64,000 nt of DNA from Blastocatellia bacterium UBA7656 (GTDB lineage Bacteria; Acidobacteriota; Blastocatellia; UBA7656), in the NCBI GenBank assembly GCA_002483445.1, contig DLHY01000142.1, positions 1-64,000 of the forward strand, in the 5' to 3' direction. The notes below the pieces were generated by a model. That model saw nothing but the letters and a program-made list of their open reading frames with translations, had not been told where the DNA came from and did no database searches. The translations under genes were made by a program, and so were the position numbers. Below are positions 25,773 to 33,810 of this stretch, piece by piece (position 1 is the first letter of the stretch; each line of letters opens with the position of its first letter).

Positions 25773-25881
25773 ATTTCCTGGGAGCGCACGCCATTGGTTT
25801 CTACGCATCTTCAGCCGCGTCAGCGGCCCGATGAATTTAGCCGGGTCTTTCAAGGCCCGGATCGATCAGGGCAATGATTTT

Positions 25882-25930
25882 CGCGTCGCGTCAGCGACGG
25901 TTGAAACTCAACCGTCGCTGACGCGACGCG
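25882..25930. repeat. Perfect 23-bp inverted repeat with 3-nt loop
   Basis: Bases 25882-25904 and 25908-25930 are exact reverse complements around AAC. The arms are rich in GTCGC/GCGAC and read through CGTCAGCGACGG. Related partial words (GCCGCGTCAGCGGC, near 25812-25830; CGCCGCTGGCGCGGC, near 25982-25996) flank it. There is no T tract, so it is not a canonical terminator. It fills the 276-base gap between lpxC and the Mrr-like gene, in which I see no ORF. Confidence 0.85.
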
Positions 25931-26048
25931 ACAGGTTTATTGGTTTGTTGTGCAGGCCATAAATGACCTGCCTAAAATCAATCGCCGCTGGCGCGGCAGA
26001 GACTCTGAAGATTTGTATAGAAGCCAATGGCGCACGAATCCTCTTTGC

Positions 26049-27149
26049 TCACAGCAAAGGCTCATCGAAATCCGGGCTTGTCCAGATGGTTCCTCGATTC
26101 AATCCGGCGATGCGCTTCTTTTTCGGTTGAGTGATCGAGTCCAAGCTAGACAATCGAAGTTCATCAAGTGCTTTCCACTCTCCTGTACTTGGATCTTGAA
26201 AGTGCCACAATGACCATCCGTTACAGGATTTCCAGCCTGTGATGACTTGACCAGCCCCGGAAGGCGAATCGTATTCTATTCCGTCGAGCCGTATCTGACC
26301 TTTAGGAGAGATAAGTTCAGCAAGGATAGTTTTCCCTTTTGCTTGAGCTTGGATAACCAGTGGGTAGGAAATATCAAGTGATACTATCGGCTCGGTATCA
26401 ACCTGTATTTCGCGATTTTCCGATATGCCTGTTATACCGATCCACCAGTCTTCGTCGAGCGAGTGGAGTGCATATTGTTCAGTTTTGACACCAATTTCAT
26501 GCTCTATCAACAGGTCGAGCAACCTCTCACCATCGACCAAGCTGATTCGTGATTTTCCAGTTGCTTGTGCCTCTTGTTGAGCGCCTTTTGAAAACTTGCT
26601 GGTGGTAATGATAATGCCTTGTTCATGTACCGTCAGAGAACCACGTAGAGCTTGTACCACAGGTGCTTGTACGTTGCTCTTCCACCGCTTGACCTGTACT
26701 GCGGCATTTACATCAGTTATGTTACCAGCCTTTAGAATCCCACGAACGTCGATGCCGCCATCATTGCGAAAGGGCGTGGCTTGTAGAGTTTCCTCATCGA
26801 ACCCTAAAGCTAGAAGAAGTTCTGCAACGAGCGCCTCAAAGCGATCCGGCGGCATTTGAAGTAATCGCTTCTGCAATTCAGCGCGAGTATGATCGTTAAT
26901 GGAATGAATATGCGAAGTGATTTCCGGCGCAGGTGGCTCGGCTAATCCGAAAATGTTTCGGCTGACACGTCGAAAGCGCGAGTTTGCTCGCTTAGTGTCA
27001 ACGTACAAGCGAGAACTCATAGTGGCTTCAGGTGTCTGGCCTTTCGTGTCGAGGATATTTGTCTTCAATGCGAGTCGCGTGATCTGAGCATAATGTAGTG
27101 GCTTGCTTGCCTGCTTGAGGATTTCGTAAGCAGCATCTAGAAAGTTCAT
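26049..27149 (-). CDS. Mrr-like restriction endonuclease with HARE-HTH domain
   Basis: 366 residues. The N-terminal 75 residues are a HARE-HTH winged helix (FLDAAYEILKQASKPLHYAQITRLAL) that in other proteins binds DNA or modified DNA. Residues about 95-215 form an Mrr_cat PD-(D/E)xK domain: FEALVAELLLALGF, then the catalytic Asp in NDGGIDVRG and the QxK pair in AAVQVKRWKS. A beta-rich C-terminal region of about 140 residues is unassigned. It is probably a type IV enzyme that cuts modified foreign DNA. No methylase is adjacent. A TATAAT at about 27193-27198 could be its -10 element. Confidence 0.88.
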   Translation of the reverse strand: MNFLDAAYEILKQASKPLHYAQITRLALKTNILDTKGQTPEATMSSRLYVDTKRANSRFRRVSRNIFGLAEPPAPEITSHIHSINDHTRAELQKRLLQMPPDRFEALVAELLLALGFDEETLQATPFRNDGGIDVRGILKAGNITDVNAAVQVKRWKSNVQAPVVQALRGSLTVHEQGIIITTSKFSKGAQQEAQATGKSRISLVDGERLLDLLIEHEIGVKTEQYALHSLDEDWWIGITGISENREIQVDTEPIVSLDISYPLVIQAQAKGKTILAELISPKGQIRLDGIEYDSPSGAGQVITGWKSCNGWSLWHFQDPSTGEWKALDELRLSSLDSITQPKKKRIAGLNRGTIWTSPDFDEPLL

Positions 27150-27299
27150 CGCTTTTGCCTTCTAAGGTCATACGGCCAATCGGATGATTGAGAAGAATCG
27201 GCATTATAACCAAAATTTCTTATTAACTCCACGCCACTGAAAACAGACTTTCCAGCAGTTCAACCCCGTGTGATAACATTGCTCGCTCAGAGAGAAAAC

Positions 27300-28559
27300 A
27301 TGGACAAATTCAAAATCACAGGCGGGCAAAGGCTCGAAGGGAAAATTCAAATAAGCGGGGCGAAAAACTCCGCCCTTCCCTGCATGGCTGCCGCACTGCT
27401 TACAGCAGAGCCGGTCACGCTTCATAATCTTCCTTATGCGCGCGACATCATCACTATGCGCCGGTTGCTCGAAGACCTCGGCTCTACCGTACTGATGCCG
27501 GAGTTGCGGACGCTCAAAATCGCCGCCAGTAAAATCGAAACCTTCGAAGCGCCTTATGAGCTTGTCAAGACCATGCGCGCCAGCGTGCTTGCGCTTGGCC
27601 CTCTGCTCGCCCGCTTCGGTCAGGCCCGCGTCTCTCTTCCGGGAGGGTGCGCCATCGGCCAGCGACCCATTGATCTTCACCTCGCGGGATTTGAAAAACT
27701 CGGCGCGACCGTCTCTCTCGAAGGCGGCGATGTCGTGGCTCGCGCTGAAAAACTTCGCGGGCGCGAAATCTATTTCGATAAAGTGAGCGTCACCGGAACT
27801 GAAAACCTTATGATGGCCGCTTCTCTCGCCGAAGGCACGACCACTCTGGTCAACGCCGCCCGCGAGCCTGAGATAATCGACCTTGCGGAACTCCTGAGCA
27901 AAATGGGCGCGCGAATCCAGAACGCGGGCAAAAGTACGATGACGATAGAAGGCGTTGCTGAACTTGGCGGCGCGGAGCATACAATCATTCCTGACCGCAT
28001 CGAGACCGGGACATTTATCGCCGCTGCTGCCATAACGAGAGGCGATTTGGAAATAACAGGATGCAATCCTCAGCATGTGACCGCCGTCATCGATAAATTT
28101 CGCGAGACCGGCGCGCAGATCGATCAACCAAATACCTTTTCGCTTCGAGTGCGGGCGGCTGACAACATTCGCGCGTCGAATGTCACCACGCTCCCTTATC
28201 CGGGATTCCCGACCGACATGCAGGCGCAGTACATGGCGCTGATGACTCTTGCGGATGGCGTGGCGATAATCGATGAGACTATTTTCGAGAATCGGTTCAT
28301 GCACGCTATGGAGATGATCCGAATGGGCGCGCGCATCAGGGTGAGCGGACACAGGGCAGTCATCGAAGGAAATCGTCAGTTGATGGGCGCGCAGGTTCTC
28401 GCATCCGATCTGCGCGCGTCCGCTTCGCTCGTCCTCGCGGGTCTTGCCGCCCAGGGGCAGACCGTCATTGATCGCGTTTATCACATAGATCGCGGCTACG
28501 AAAAGATCGAAGAAAAACTGCGGTCGGTCGGAGCCGACATAGAGCGATTCAGAGATTGA
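27300..28559 (+). CDS. murA: UDP-N-acetylglucosamine 1-carboxyvinyltransferase
   Basis: 420 residues, the first committed step of peptidoglycan synthesis: enolpyruvyl transfer from PEP to UDP-GlcNAc. The N-terminus MDKFKITGGQRLEGKIQISGAKNSALP is canonical. The catalytic Cys is in SLPGGCAIGQRPIDLHL, a cysteine form predicted to be sensitive to fosfomycin. GFPTDMQAQYMAL and the C-terminal GYEKIEEKLRSVGADIERF are typical. The frame opens earlier at a GTG at 27270, but 27300 gives the family length. A methyltransferase gene follows 12 bases later. Confidence 0.97.
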   Translation: MDKFKITGGQRLEGKIQISGAKNSALPCMAAALLTAEPVTLHNLPYARDIITMRRLLEDLGSTVLMPELRTLKIAASKIETFEAPYELVKTMRASVLALGPLLARFGQARVSLPGGCAIGQRPIDLHLAGFEKLGATVSLEGGDVVARAEKLRGREIYFDKVSVTGTENLMMAASLAEGTTTLVNAAREPEIIDLAELLSKMGARIQNAGKSTMTIEGVAELGGAEHTIIPDRIETGTFIAAAAITRGDLEITGCNPQHVTAVIDKFRETGAQIDQPNTFSLRVRAADNIRASNVTTLPYPGFPTDMQAQYMALMTLADGVAIIDETIFENRFMHAMEMIRMGARIRVSGHRAVIEGNRQLMGAQVLASDLRASASLVLAGLAAQGQTVIDRVYHIDRGYEKIEEKLRSVGADIERFRD

Positions 28560-28571
28560 CGGAGGAATAAG

Positions 28572-29174
28572 ATGCTTTTGAACCGGATCGAGTACGCGCT
28601 GATGAACAATCCCGTCCGCGCGGCCATCCAGCGCCATTTGGAGGCCCGCCGACTGCTTCAAATGGGCGGCCCGCTGCGCGGAGGATATGCTCTCGAAATC
28701 GGATGCGGGCGCGGAGTCGGCGGGCAGATCATCCTCGAACGCTTCGAGGCCGCCACTGTCGATGCCTTTGACCTCGATCCTCGGATGGTTCGCCTCGCTC
28801 GCAAGCGATTGGAACCGTTTGAATCCCGTGTTCGGCTGTGGGTGGGCGATGCGACAGCTATTCCTGCGCCGGACTCAACCTACGATGCAGTGTTCGACTT
28901 CGGCATCATTCACCACATACCTCGCTGGCGGTCTGCTATCGCCGAGATTCATCGAGTGCTCAAGCCTAATGGGCGTTTTTATGCTGAAGAAGTTCTGAAG
29001 CCGTTCGTCGACCATCCCATCTCTCGTCGCCTGTTCGAGCATCCTCGGACGGATCGCTTCGACCGAGAAGAGTTTTGCAAAGGTTTGACTGAAGAAGGAC
29101 TCGACCTCATCGCTACGAAAGAGGTTATGCAATCCTTTGCCTGGTTTGTCGCCGATAAGCGGGCTGCGGGCTGA
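28572..29174 (+). CDS. Class I SAM-dependent methyltransferase
   Basis: 200 residues of the UbiE/Methyltransf_11 type. Motif I is ALEIGCGRGVGGQIIL, then the acidic residue of AFDLDPRMV, then GDATAIPAPDSTYDAVFDFGIIHHIP, then HRVLKPNGRFYAEEVL. It is probably in one transcript with murA (12-base gap, GGAGG before the ATG). The substrate is unknown. Confidence 0.88.
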   Translation: MLLNRIEYALMNNPVRAAIQRHLEARRLLQMGGPLRGGYALEIGCGRGVGGQIILERFEAATVDAFDLDPRMVRLARKRLEPFESRVRLWVGDATAIPAPDSTYDAVFDFGIIHHIPRWRSAIAEIHRVLKPNGRFYAEEVLKPFVDHPISRRLFEHPRTDRFDREEFCKGLTEEGLDLIATKEVMQSFAWFVADKRAAG

Positions 29175-29208
29175 CAACGCCGGGATCGTCATCTTTCAGA
29201 GTGTGTCT

Positions 29209-29493
29209 ATGGGAATACTTCGAGATTTATCGAAAGCGATCAATGGTTTGTTCCATAACGAACGTGAAGGCGATGTCTGCGCTCGATGCGGGAAAGCTGA
29301 GTTGATCGTAAAGCGCGAGCGAGTCTATGCCCGCTTGATAGAACGCGAAGGCGGCGGCTATGTTCAGCCCGCGCCGTTCGAGTCGGCGGATTCGCCTGTG
29401 ATTTATGAAACACGGGATCAGCTATTGTGTCCTCAGTGCGGGTACAGAGGAAGAGCCATCATCTTGAGCGATGATGGCGAAAGCGAGCGATGA
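29209..29493 (+). CDS. Small zinc-ribbon protein
   Basis: 94 residues with two Cys pairs, CARCG and CPQCG, about 55 residues apart, forming a single split zinc ribbon. The start MGILRDLSKAINGLFH at 29209 follows the methyltransferase stop by 35 bases; an in-frame extension upstream overlaps that gene and looks non-coding. No family function is known to me. Confidence 0.7.
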   Translation: MGILRDLSKAINGLFHNEREGDVCARCGKAELIVKRERVYARLIEREGGGYVQPAPFESADSPVIYETRDQLLCPQCGYRGRAIILSDDGESER

Positions 29494-29621
29494 ACTGTCG
29501 CGGTTGTCTTGATTCGTCGTTTGTGTAGAAGATCAAAAGTTACATTTTACGTTTTATATTTTATATGATTAAATTTGACTCGTTTGCGATAGCTGGTTGA
29601 TAATTGCGCCGAGGAGAAAAT

Positions 29622-29972
29622 ATGCCCGAACAGGAAACGATATTTCATAAGATAGCGGCAGGCACTGCGCCCGCCGATCTTGTTTATAGTGATGACAAAG
29701 TGATGGCCTTCCGCGATATCAATCCGCAGGCCCCCGTGCATGTCCTTTTGATCCCGCGCGAAGAAATGGAATCTCTCAACGACGCAGCTAAAACCGATAT
29801 CAACATACTCGGTCATCTGCTCTACACAGCGGCGAAGGTCGCCAATCAACTGGGCATTGCCGAAACCGGCTATCGCGTGGTCATCAACACGGGATCGAGC
29901 GCGGGCCAGAGCGTCGAGTATCTTCATCTTCACCTTCTCGGCGGACGCGATATGACCTGGCCTCCGGGATGA
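29622..29972 (+). CDS. HIT-family (histidine triad) nucleotide hydrolase
   Basis: A 116-residue HINT-type protein. FHKIAAGTAPADLVYSDDKVMAFRDINPQAPVHVLLIPR is typical of purine nucleoside phosphoramidases. The C-terminal triad segment reads SVEYLHLHLLGGRDM: the first His of the usual HxHxHxx motif is Tyr, while the two following His, including the nucleophile, remain. GAGGAG precedes the ATG at 29622; an upstream start at 29604 is less likely. Confidence 0.9.
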   Translation: MPEQETIFHKIAAGTAPADLVYSDDKVMAFRDINPQAPVHVLLIPREEMESLNDAAKTDINILGHLLYTAAKVANQLGIAETGYRVVINTGSSAGQSVEYLHLHLLGGRDMTWPPG

Positions 29973-30319
29973 CCGGGGCTGCATCAACGATCTCAAACTA
30001 TCATCTTGACTCAAACCCTCACCAGCAATACTATAGTCGGAGGTTGAAGGACGAGCCCTTCAATCGTCGCCCCTCATAATTCACATTGCTGATTACAGGA
30101 GAACCGCCCCCTCTGTTCTGTTCATTCGGAAAGATGCCTGATGGCAGTATTATCGGAACAGGTTCTCCTCAATCAAAGCGACACGTCGCGCTGGATTTAT
30201 TGAGCAGCGCGTGTTGCCGCGATTTTTTCTGTCAGGTTGAGCTTTCTCCCCTGAGTCTCGCCTGGAAAACCAAGCTGCACGGAGATGAGCCATTCAACCA
30301 AGAAAGGAGAGAGGATTAT
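29973..30319 (+). other. Promoter and structured leader, 347 bp without a gene
   Basis: A promoter-like TTGACT (30006-30011), a 17-base spacer and TACTAT (30029-30034) face the exported-protein gene at 30320. The leader can fold into nested helices. P1 is AGGAGAAC 30097-30104 with GTTCTCCT 30162-30169. P2 is CTGTTC 30118-30123 with GAACAG 30156-30161, directly stacked on P1. P3 is TGCC 30135-30138 with GGCA 30143-30146. I do not recognise a known riboswitch. The open frame here lacks a ribosome binding site and is treated as non-coding. Confidence 0.5.
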
Positions 30320-30823
30320 ATGGATCGTATAAAACGCATAGGAGGAATCGCTCTTGAAATTGCGCTGGGCGTTTTCCTGCTGGCCATGCTGATGACTGCG
30401 TGGGGCGCAAAGGAAAGCAAGGCTGCTTCTTTGACTCCGGCCCGCTCCACCGTAAGCGCATTGCTGCCGCAGGGAGGCACTATCTGCATCGTCGACGACA
30501 GCAACGGCAATCAGCTTCAGTTCGATCAGATGACAGGAGCATACACCTTCACCGACTGCGCTTCTTTCACTCTCATGGGTACAGGGGTTGTGACAACCAA
30601 GGGCTGCACAATCGCCCTGCAGCACGTCGCTCCTGATCGCAGGGTTCTTGCAAAGATCGATCAGTGCGGAAAACGGGCGACCGCCTCGGCCCAAACCTAC
30701 AGCCCGAGCGTGTTCAAAACCATAACCGACCGCAATACCGCCAATGATGTCTGCGGCTGCGGCGATGCGATGATGGGGACGGTTAAAGCGAAATCCCGAA
30801 AGTCTTTCCGCGGTCGTCGCTGA
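30320..30823 (+). CDS. Exported protein of unknown function
   Basis: 167 residues. There is a signal peptide (basic MDRIKRIGG, hydrophobic IALEIALGVFLLAMLMTAWGA, cleavage near SKA-AS). The mature part is beta-rich: GTICIVDDSNGNQLQFDQMTGAYTF, then paired Cys (FTDCASF, TKGCTIAL) that may form a disulfide, then a CGCG segment near the basic C-terminus. AAGGAGAG precedes the ATG at 30320. It has its own promoter and terminator. I do not know its function; it feels like one of a paralogous family of this phylum. Confidence 0.75.
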   Translation: MDRIKRIGGIALEIALGVFLLAMLMTAWGAKESKAASLTPARSTVSALLPQGGTICIVDDSNGNQLQFDQMTGAYTFTDCASFTLMGTGVVTTKGCTIALQHVAPDRRVLAKIDQCGKRATASAQTYSPSVFKTITDRNTANDVCGCGDAMMGTVKAKSRKSFRGRR

Positions 30824-30862
30824 GACGACGGCAACTTTCTGCGTTCCGTTTTATTCCACGGG

Positions 30863-30892
30863 GCCGGTCGCTTTCTGACCGGCTCTTTTCTT
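30863..30892 (+). terminator. Rho-independent terminator
   Basis: GCCGGTC, a seven-base loop and GACCGGC are followed by TCTTTTCTT. It lies 40 bases after the exported-protein gene ending at 30823. Confidence 0.8.
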
Positions 30893-30974
30893 CCTGTGCA
30901 TTCTGAAAAATAATGATCGCCGTATCAATCCATGCGTTAGCTGTGAGTGAACTCTGTCATCGAAGGAGGAAGAG

Positions 30975-31310
30975 ATGAAAAAGACAACGCTGATTCTGGC
31001 TGCTTCCAGCTTGATCGCGCTCGCGGCATCTTTGACCGGATGGTTTGTCCGCGCTGATGCGACGGCCATTCAATCAACAGAGCGATGGGAATACCTCGTC
31101 GTATCGGGCGGGAACGCGAACCTGTCGGGCGGGAGCGGCGAATACCCGCGTATGCGCAAGCAGCCTGACGGCCCTTTCACGAGAGAAGCTTTTCCGCTTG
31201 AGCGCAACCTCGACAAACTCGGCGCTGAAGGATGGGAACTGGTCGCGGTCACCGGAGCGCCCCAGGATCCGACCTTCTACCTCAAGCGGCCTGCAAGATC
31301 GGGGCGTTGA
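30975..31310 (+). CDS. Exported DUF4177-like protein
   Basis: 111 residues. An N-terminal signal peptide (KKTTLILAASSLIALAASLTGWFV) is followed by a small domain with WEYLVVSGG and LDKLGAEGWELVAVTG...FYLKRP, the pattern of DUF4177. That domain is frequent in actinobacteria and acidobacteria and its function is unknown. GGAGG lies eight bases before the ATG. It ends six bases before an inverted repeat that separates it from the convergent ribF. Confidence 0.75.
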   Translation: MKKTTLILAASSLIALAASLTGWFVRADATAIQSTERWEYLVVSGGNANLSGGSGEYPRMRKQPDGPFTREAFPLERNLDKLGAEGWELVAVTGAPQDPTFYLKRPARSGR

Positions 31311-31315
31311 TCCCT

Positions 31316-31429
31316 AAGGCAAAAGTAAAAAGGCAAAATGAAAAAGTAGGAAAGTCTCAGCAATCAGATGGAGTAACCTCTGCGGCGCGTTCTTCCTTTT
31401 TGCCTTTTACCTTTTTACTTTTGCCTTAT
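31316..31429. repeat. Inverted heptanucleotide repeat family D (CTTTTTG/CCTTTTA)
   Basis: The left arm from AAGGCAAAAGTAAAAAGGC (31316-31334) and the right arm to CTTTTTACTTTTGCCTT (31411-31427) are complementary. Each is built of seven-base A- or T-rich units. It lies exactly between the stop codons of the convergent DUF4177-like and ribF genes and could act as a bidirectional terminator. Confidence 0.8.
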
Positions 31430-32376
31430 CAGAGGTTGCGGCCAGTGGCGTCCATCGAAAAATAACGCACCGCTCGATTGTAGTCGAGCGCGATTTGAGC
31501 GCGCAGAGCCTCGACGGACTCGAATTTTTTTTCGCCGCGCAACCGATGAAGAAACCGAACCCGGATTTTCTCTCCGTAAATGTCCCGGTCGAAATCGATC
31601 ACATGAGTTTCTACCACTACTTCCTTGTCGCCGCCGAATGTCGGGCGATGGCCGACATTGGTGACCGACGGAAGCCAGCGGTCGCCGATCATCGTCAGAG
31701 TTACATAGACGCCGTTTAATGGAGTGACGCAGTTTTCGGTTTTGATATTTGCCGTCGCAATACTGAGTTGCGCCTTGCCTGCGCGACGACCTTCGACAAC
31801 GCGGCCCTCTATCCCGAATGGGCGACCGAGCATCCGCCGCGCAAGATTGACCCTTCCTGCTCCGAGCAGCCTTCGCACCATCGTCGAAGAAACTCTTCGC
31901 CCGCGAATGGTCACTTCCTCCACTTCTTCTGCCGCGCGGCCCATTCGATCAGCCACTTCCTTGAGCAGAGGGAAACGGCCTTCTCTGTTATGGCCGAAAG
32001 CGAATCCGTGACCGAGATAAACCTCTCTCGCGTCAAGAGAGCCGAAAATTATCCCGGTCAAAAAATCTTCCGCGCCCAAAGCCGCAAACTCCATGTCGAA
32101 ATGAAGCACGATGGTCTGCTCTATGCCCAATCGCTCCATGCCGTCGATCTTCTGCTGAAAGGTCTGAAGCAGAGGCGGCGCAGTTTCCGGGTGCAGGACT
32201 GCTCGCGGGTGGGGATCGAAAGTGACTACAGTCGGGCAGAGTCCCGTCGCGCGCGCGCGCGCGACGACTCTTTTCATTATGAGTTGATGGCCGAGGTGCA
32301 ATCCGTCGAAGACGCCAAAAGTGAGCGCGGTCGGCGTATTGATGTCACTGTCTTGGGGTGAACGAAAAACCTTCAT
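31429..32376 (-). CDS. ribF: Bifunctional riboflavin kinase / FAD synthetase
   Basis: 315 residues. It phosphorylates riboflavin to FMN and adenylylates FMN to FAD. The N-terminal nucleotidyltransferase domain has LTFGVFDGLHLGHQLIM and, later, RGRRVSSTMVRRLL. The C-terminal riboflavin kinase barrel has GRVVEGRRAGKAQLSIATANI, PLNGVYVT, the metal-site Asn in VTNVGHRPTFGGD and the catalytic Glu in VVETHVIDFDRDIYG. Length and order are standard. Confidence 0.95.
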   Translation of the reverse strand: MKVFRSPQDSDINTPTALTFGVFDGLHLGHQLIMKRVVARARATGLCPTVVTFDPHPRAVLHPETAPPLLQTFQQKIDGMERLGIEQTIVLHFDMEFAALGAEDFLTGIIFGSLDAREVYLGHGFAFGHNREGRFPLLKEVADRMGRAAEEVEEVTIRGRRVSSTMVRRLLGAGRVNLARRMLGRPFGIEGRVVEGRRAGKAQLSIATANIKTENCVTPLNGVYVTLTMIGDRWLPSVTNVGHRPTFGGDKEVVVETHVIDFDRDIYGEKIRVRFLHRLRGEKKFESVEALRAQIALDYNRAVRYFSMDATGRNL

Positions 32377-32403
32377 ACTGTTTTCAGAAGCAGTCAGCTT
32401 GCA

Positions 32404-33159
32404 TCAGCCAACGTCGGCAGTCAATCCGTCGTAAGCGATCTCGACCCCCGCGGGCAGATACTCGCTCGTCTCGGCGTGTTTGATGTCGTGCGAGATATGC
32501 GTGAGAAGAGCGCGGCGCGGCTTCAATCGATTTATGTAAGCGAGCGATTCGTCCAGAGACATGTGCGTCGGGTGCGGGCGAAGGCGAAGAGCATCGATTA
32601 TGAGAAGGTCGAGTCCCGAAAGGCGCTCGCAGGTTTCATCTGGAATCCGATTGCAGTCGGTCACATAAGCGAATCCGCCGATTCTATATGCAGTGACAGA
32701 AAGCTGCCCGTGAATGACCGTCAGTGGCTCGACCTTGAGACCGAACAAATCGAAATCGCCTTCGACGCGGTGCGGGATGATGCGCGGCAGCCCCGGATAA
32801 TGGGCAGGCTCGAAAACGTAGGAGTAAACTCTTCGCAATCCTTCCCACGTCGTTTCGGTCGCATAGCACGCAATGGCTCCGTGACGAAACATCAGCGGGC
32901 GCGCGTCATCGAGTCCGAAACAATGATCGGCGTGCGCGTGCGTGAAAAGTATCGCGTCGAGTTGTCGGAGTCCTATACGGAGCGCCTGCTGGCGAAAGTC
33001 TGTCGAAGCATCGATCAGAATCTTTCGCTCATCGCGCTCGATCAGCACAGAGGTGCGAAGCCTTTTGTCGCGCGGGTCTTCCGAAAGGCACGTCTCGCAC
33101 TCGCAGCCAATCGATGGAACTCCGACCGAGGTGCCTGTGCCGAGGAAGGTGACTTTCAT
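32404..33159 (-). CDS. MBL-fold metallo-hydrolase (PhnP-like)
   Basis: 251 residues of the metallo-beta-lactamase fold: LGTGTSVGVPSIGC, ILIDASTDFRQQ, the zinc motif FTHAHADHCFGLDD, VIHGQ and LLTHISHDI. The CECETCL segment near the N-terminus matches the extra zinc site of PhnP-type cyclic phosphodiesterases. The substrate is probably a cyclic or phosphodiester nucleotide or sugar. Its ATG overlaps the DUF1844 gene stop (ATGA), so it is coupled to it. Confidence 0.88.
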   Translation of the reverse strand: MKVTFLGTGTSVGVPSIGCECETCLSEDPRDKRLRTSVLIERDERKILIDASTDFRQQALRIGLRQLDAILFTHAHADHCFGLDDARPLMFRHGAIACYATETTWEGLRRVYSYVFEPAHYPGLPRIIPHRVEGDFDLFGLKVEPLTVIHGQLSVTAYRIGGFAYVTDCNRIPDETCERLSGLDLLIIDALRLRPHPTHMSLDESLAYINRLKPRRALLTHISHDIKHAETSEYLPAGVEIAYDGLTADVG

Positions 33160-33626
33160 TGTCTCTTTGAAGCGGCGACATACTGCATACGCAAGTGGGC
33201 AAGCAGGTCCTGGAGCATCTTCGTTTCTTTGGCCGCGAGATTCCCGCGAGTTTTCTCTTCGAGCGCGCCGAGCATATCTATCATGTGGCGAGCCGTTTCG
33301 ATATCGACTGAAAGGCCGCCGCGCGCGGGATGCTCCTGCAAACCCAGAGCGACTTCCGCTTCTATCGCCAGCATATTGACCAGGGTCAAAAACGCGGCTT
33401 CGATCTGTCGCGAGGACTGACTCGGTTGCGGGGAAGCCGCCGCGCCCTGCGCAGCCTCGGCAGACTCGGATTTTCTCGCCGCTTCGCTCGGAAAGGAAAC
33501 AACGTTTGCCTGCTCCTGCGCCGCAGCGACAGGCTCCGTCTCAGAGGGGGCATCGCGCAGCGACCCGTCCGCGTTGAATTTTCGTCTGTCGGTTACTTTG
33601 AAATTCTGTTCGTGTTCATCTGCCAT
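33156..33626 (-). CDS. DUF1844 family protein
   Basis: 156 residues. The N-terminal half is low-complexity, Ala/Ser/Glu-rich and probably disordered. The C-terminal 75 residues form the helical DUF1844 core: AAFLTLVNMLAIEAEVALGL, DIETARHMIDMLGALEEKTRGNL and LQDLLAHLRMQY. Function unknown in all bacteria I know. The start MADEHEQNF at 33626 is chosen (ATG at 33629 is also possible). It overlaps the next gene by four bases. Confidence 0.8.
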   Translation of the reverse strand: MADEHEQNFKVTDRRKFNADGSLRDAPSETEPVAAAQEQANVVSFPSEAARKSESAEAAQGAAASPQPSQSSRQIEAAFLTLVNMLAIEAEVALGLQEHPARGGLSVDIETARHMIDMLGALEEKTRGNLAAKETKMLQDLLAHLRMQYVAASKRQ

Positions 33627-33740
33627 CATTAGCCCATCCGCATTGTTTGAAATTCTACTCTGCCTTGAAAGACCGTATGTTATCAGCAAAGGGGCGACTG
33701 CGGCCAGTGTGGGGGATGGGAGTTGGAGGGTGGGGGAAAG

Positions 33741-33781
33741 AAAAACTGCCAGCGAGGCGATGTGATTCGCCGGCAGTTTTT
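33741..33781. terminator. Bidirectional Rho-independent terminator
   Basis: AAAAACTGCC and GGCAGTTTTT flank a GC-rich stem (AGCGAGGCGA...TTCGCC). A T tract is present on both strands. It lies just downstream of the truncated gene tail ending at 33811 and is probably that gene's original terminator. Confidence 0.85.
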
Positions 33782-33810
33782 AGTTTGATGAGAGGCTGAA
33801 TTCTTCGACC

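Noticed and set aside
27204..28661. Long open frame (485 codons) on the minus strand opposite murA
   Set aside because: It mirrors murA codon structure in the antisense frame, has no protein-family features and overlaps a certain gene completely.
30086..30319. N-terminal extension of the exported protein by 78 codons
   Set aside because: The ATG at 30320 has a strong ribosome binding site and starts a proper signal peptide; the extension covers a structured leader.
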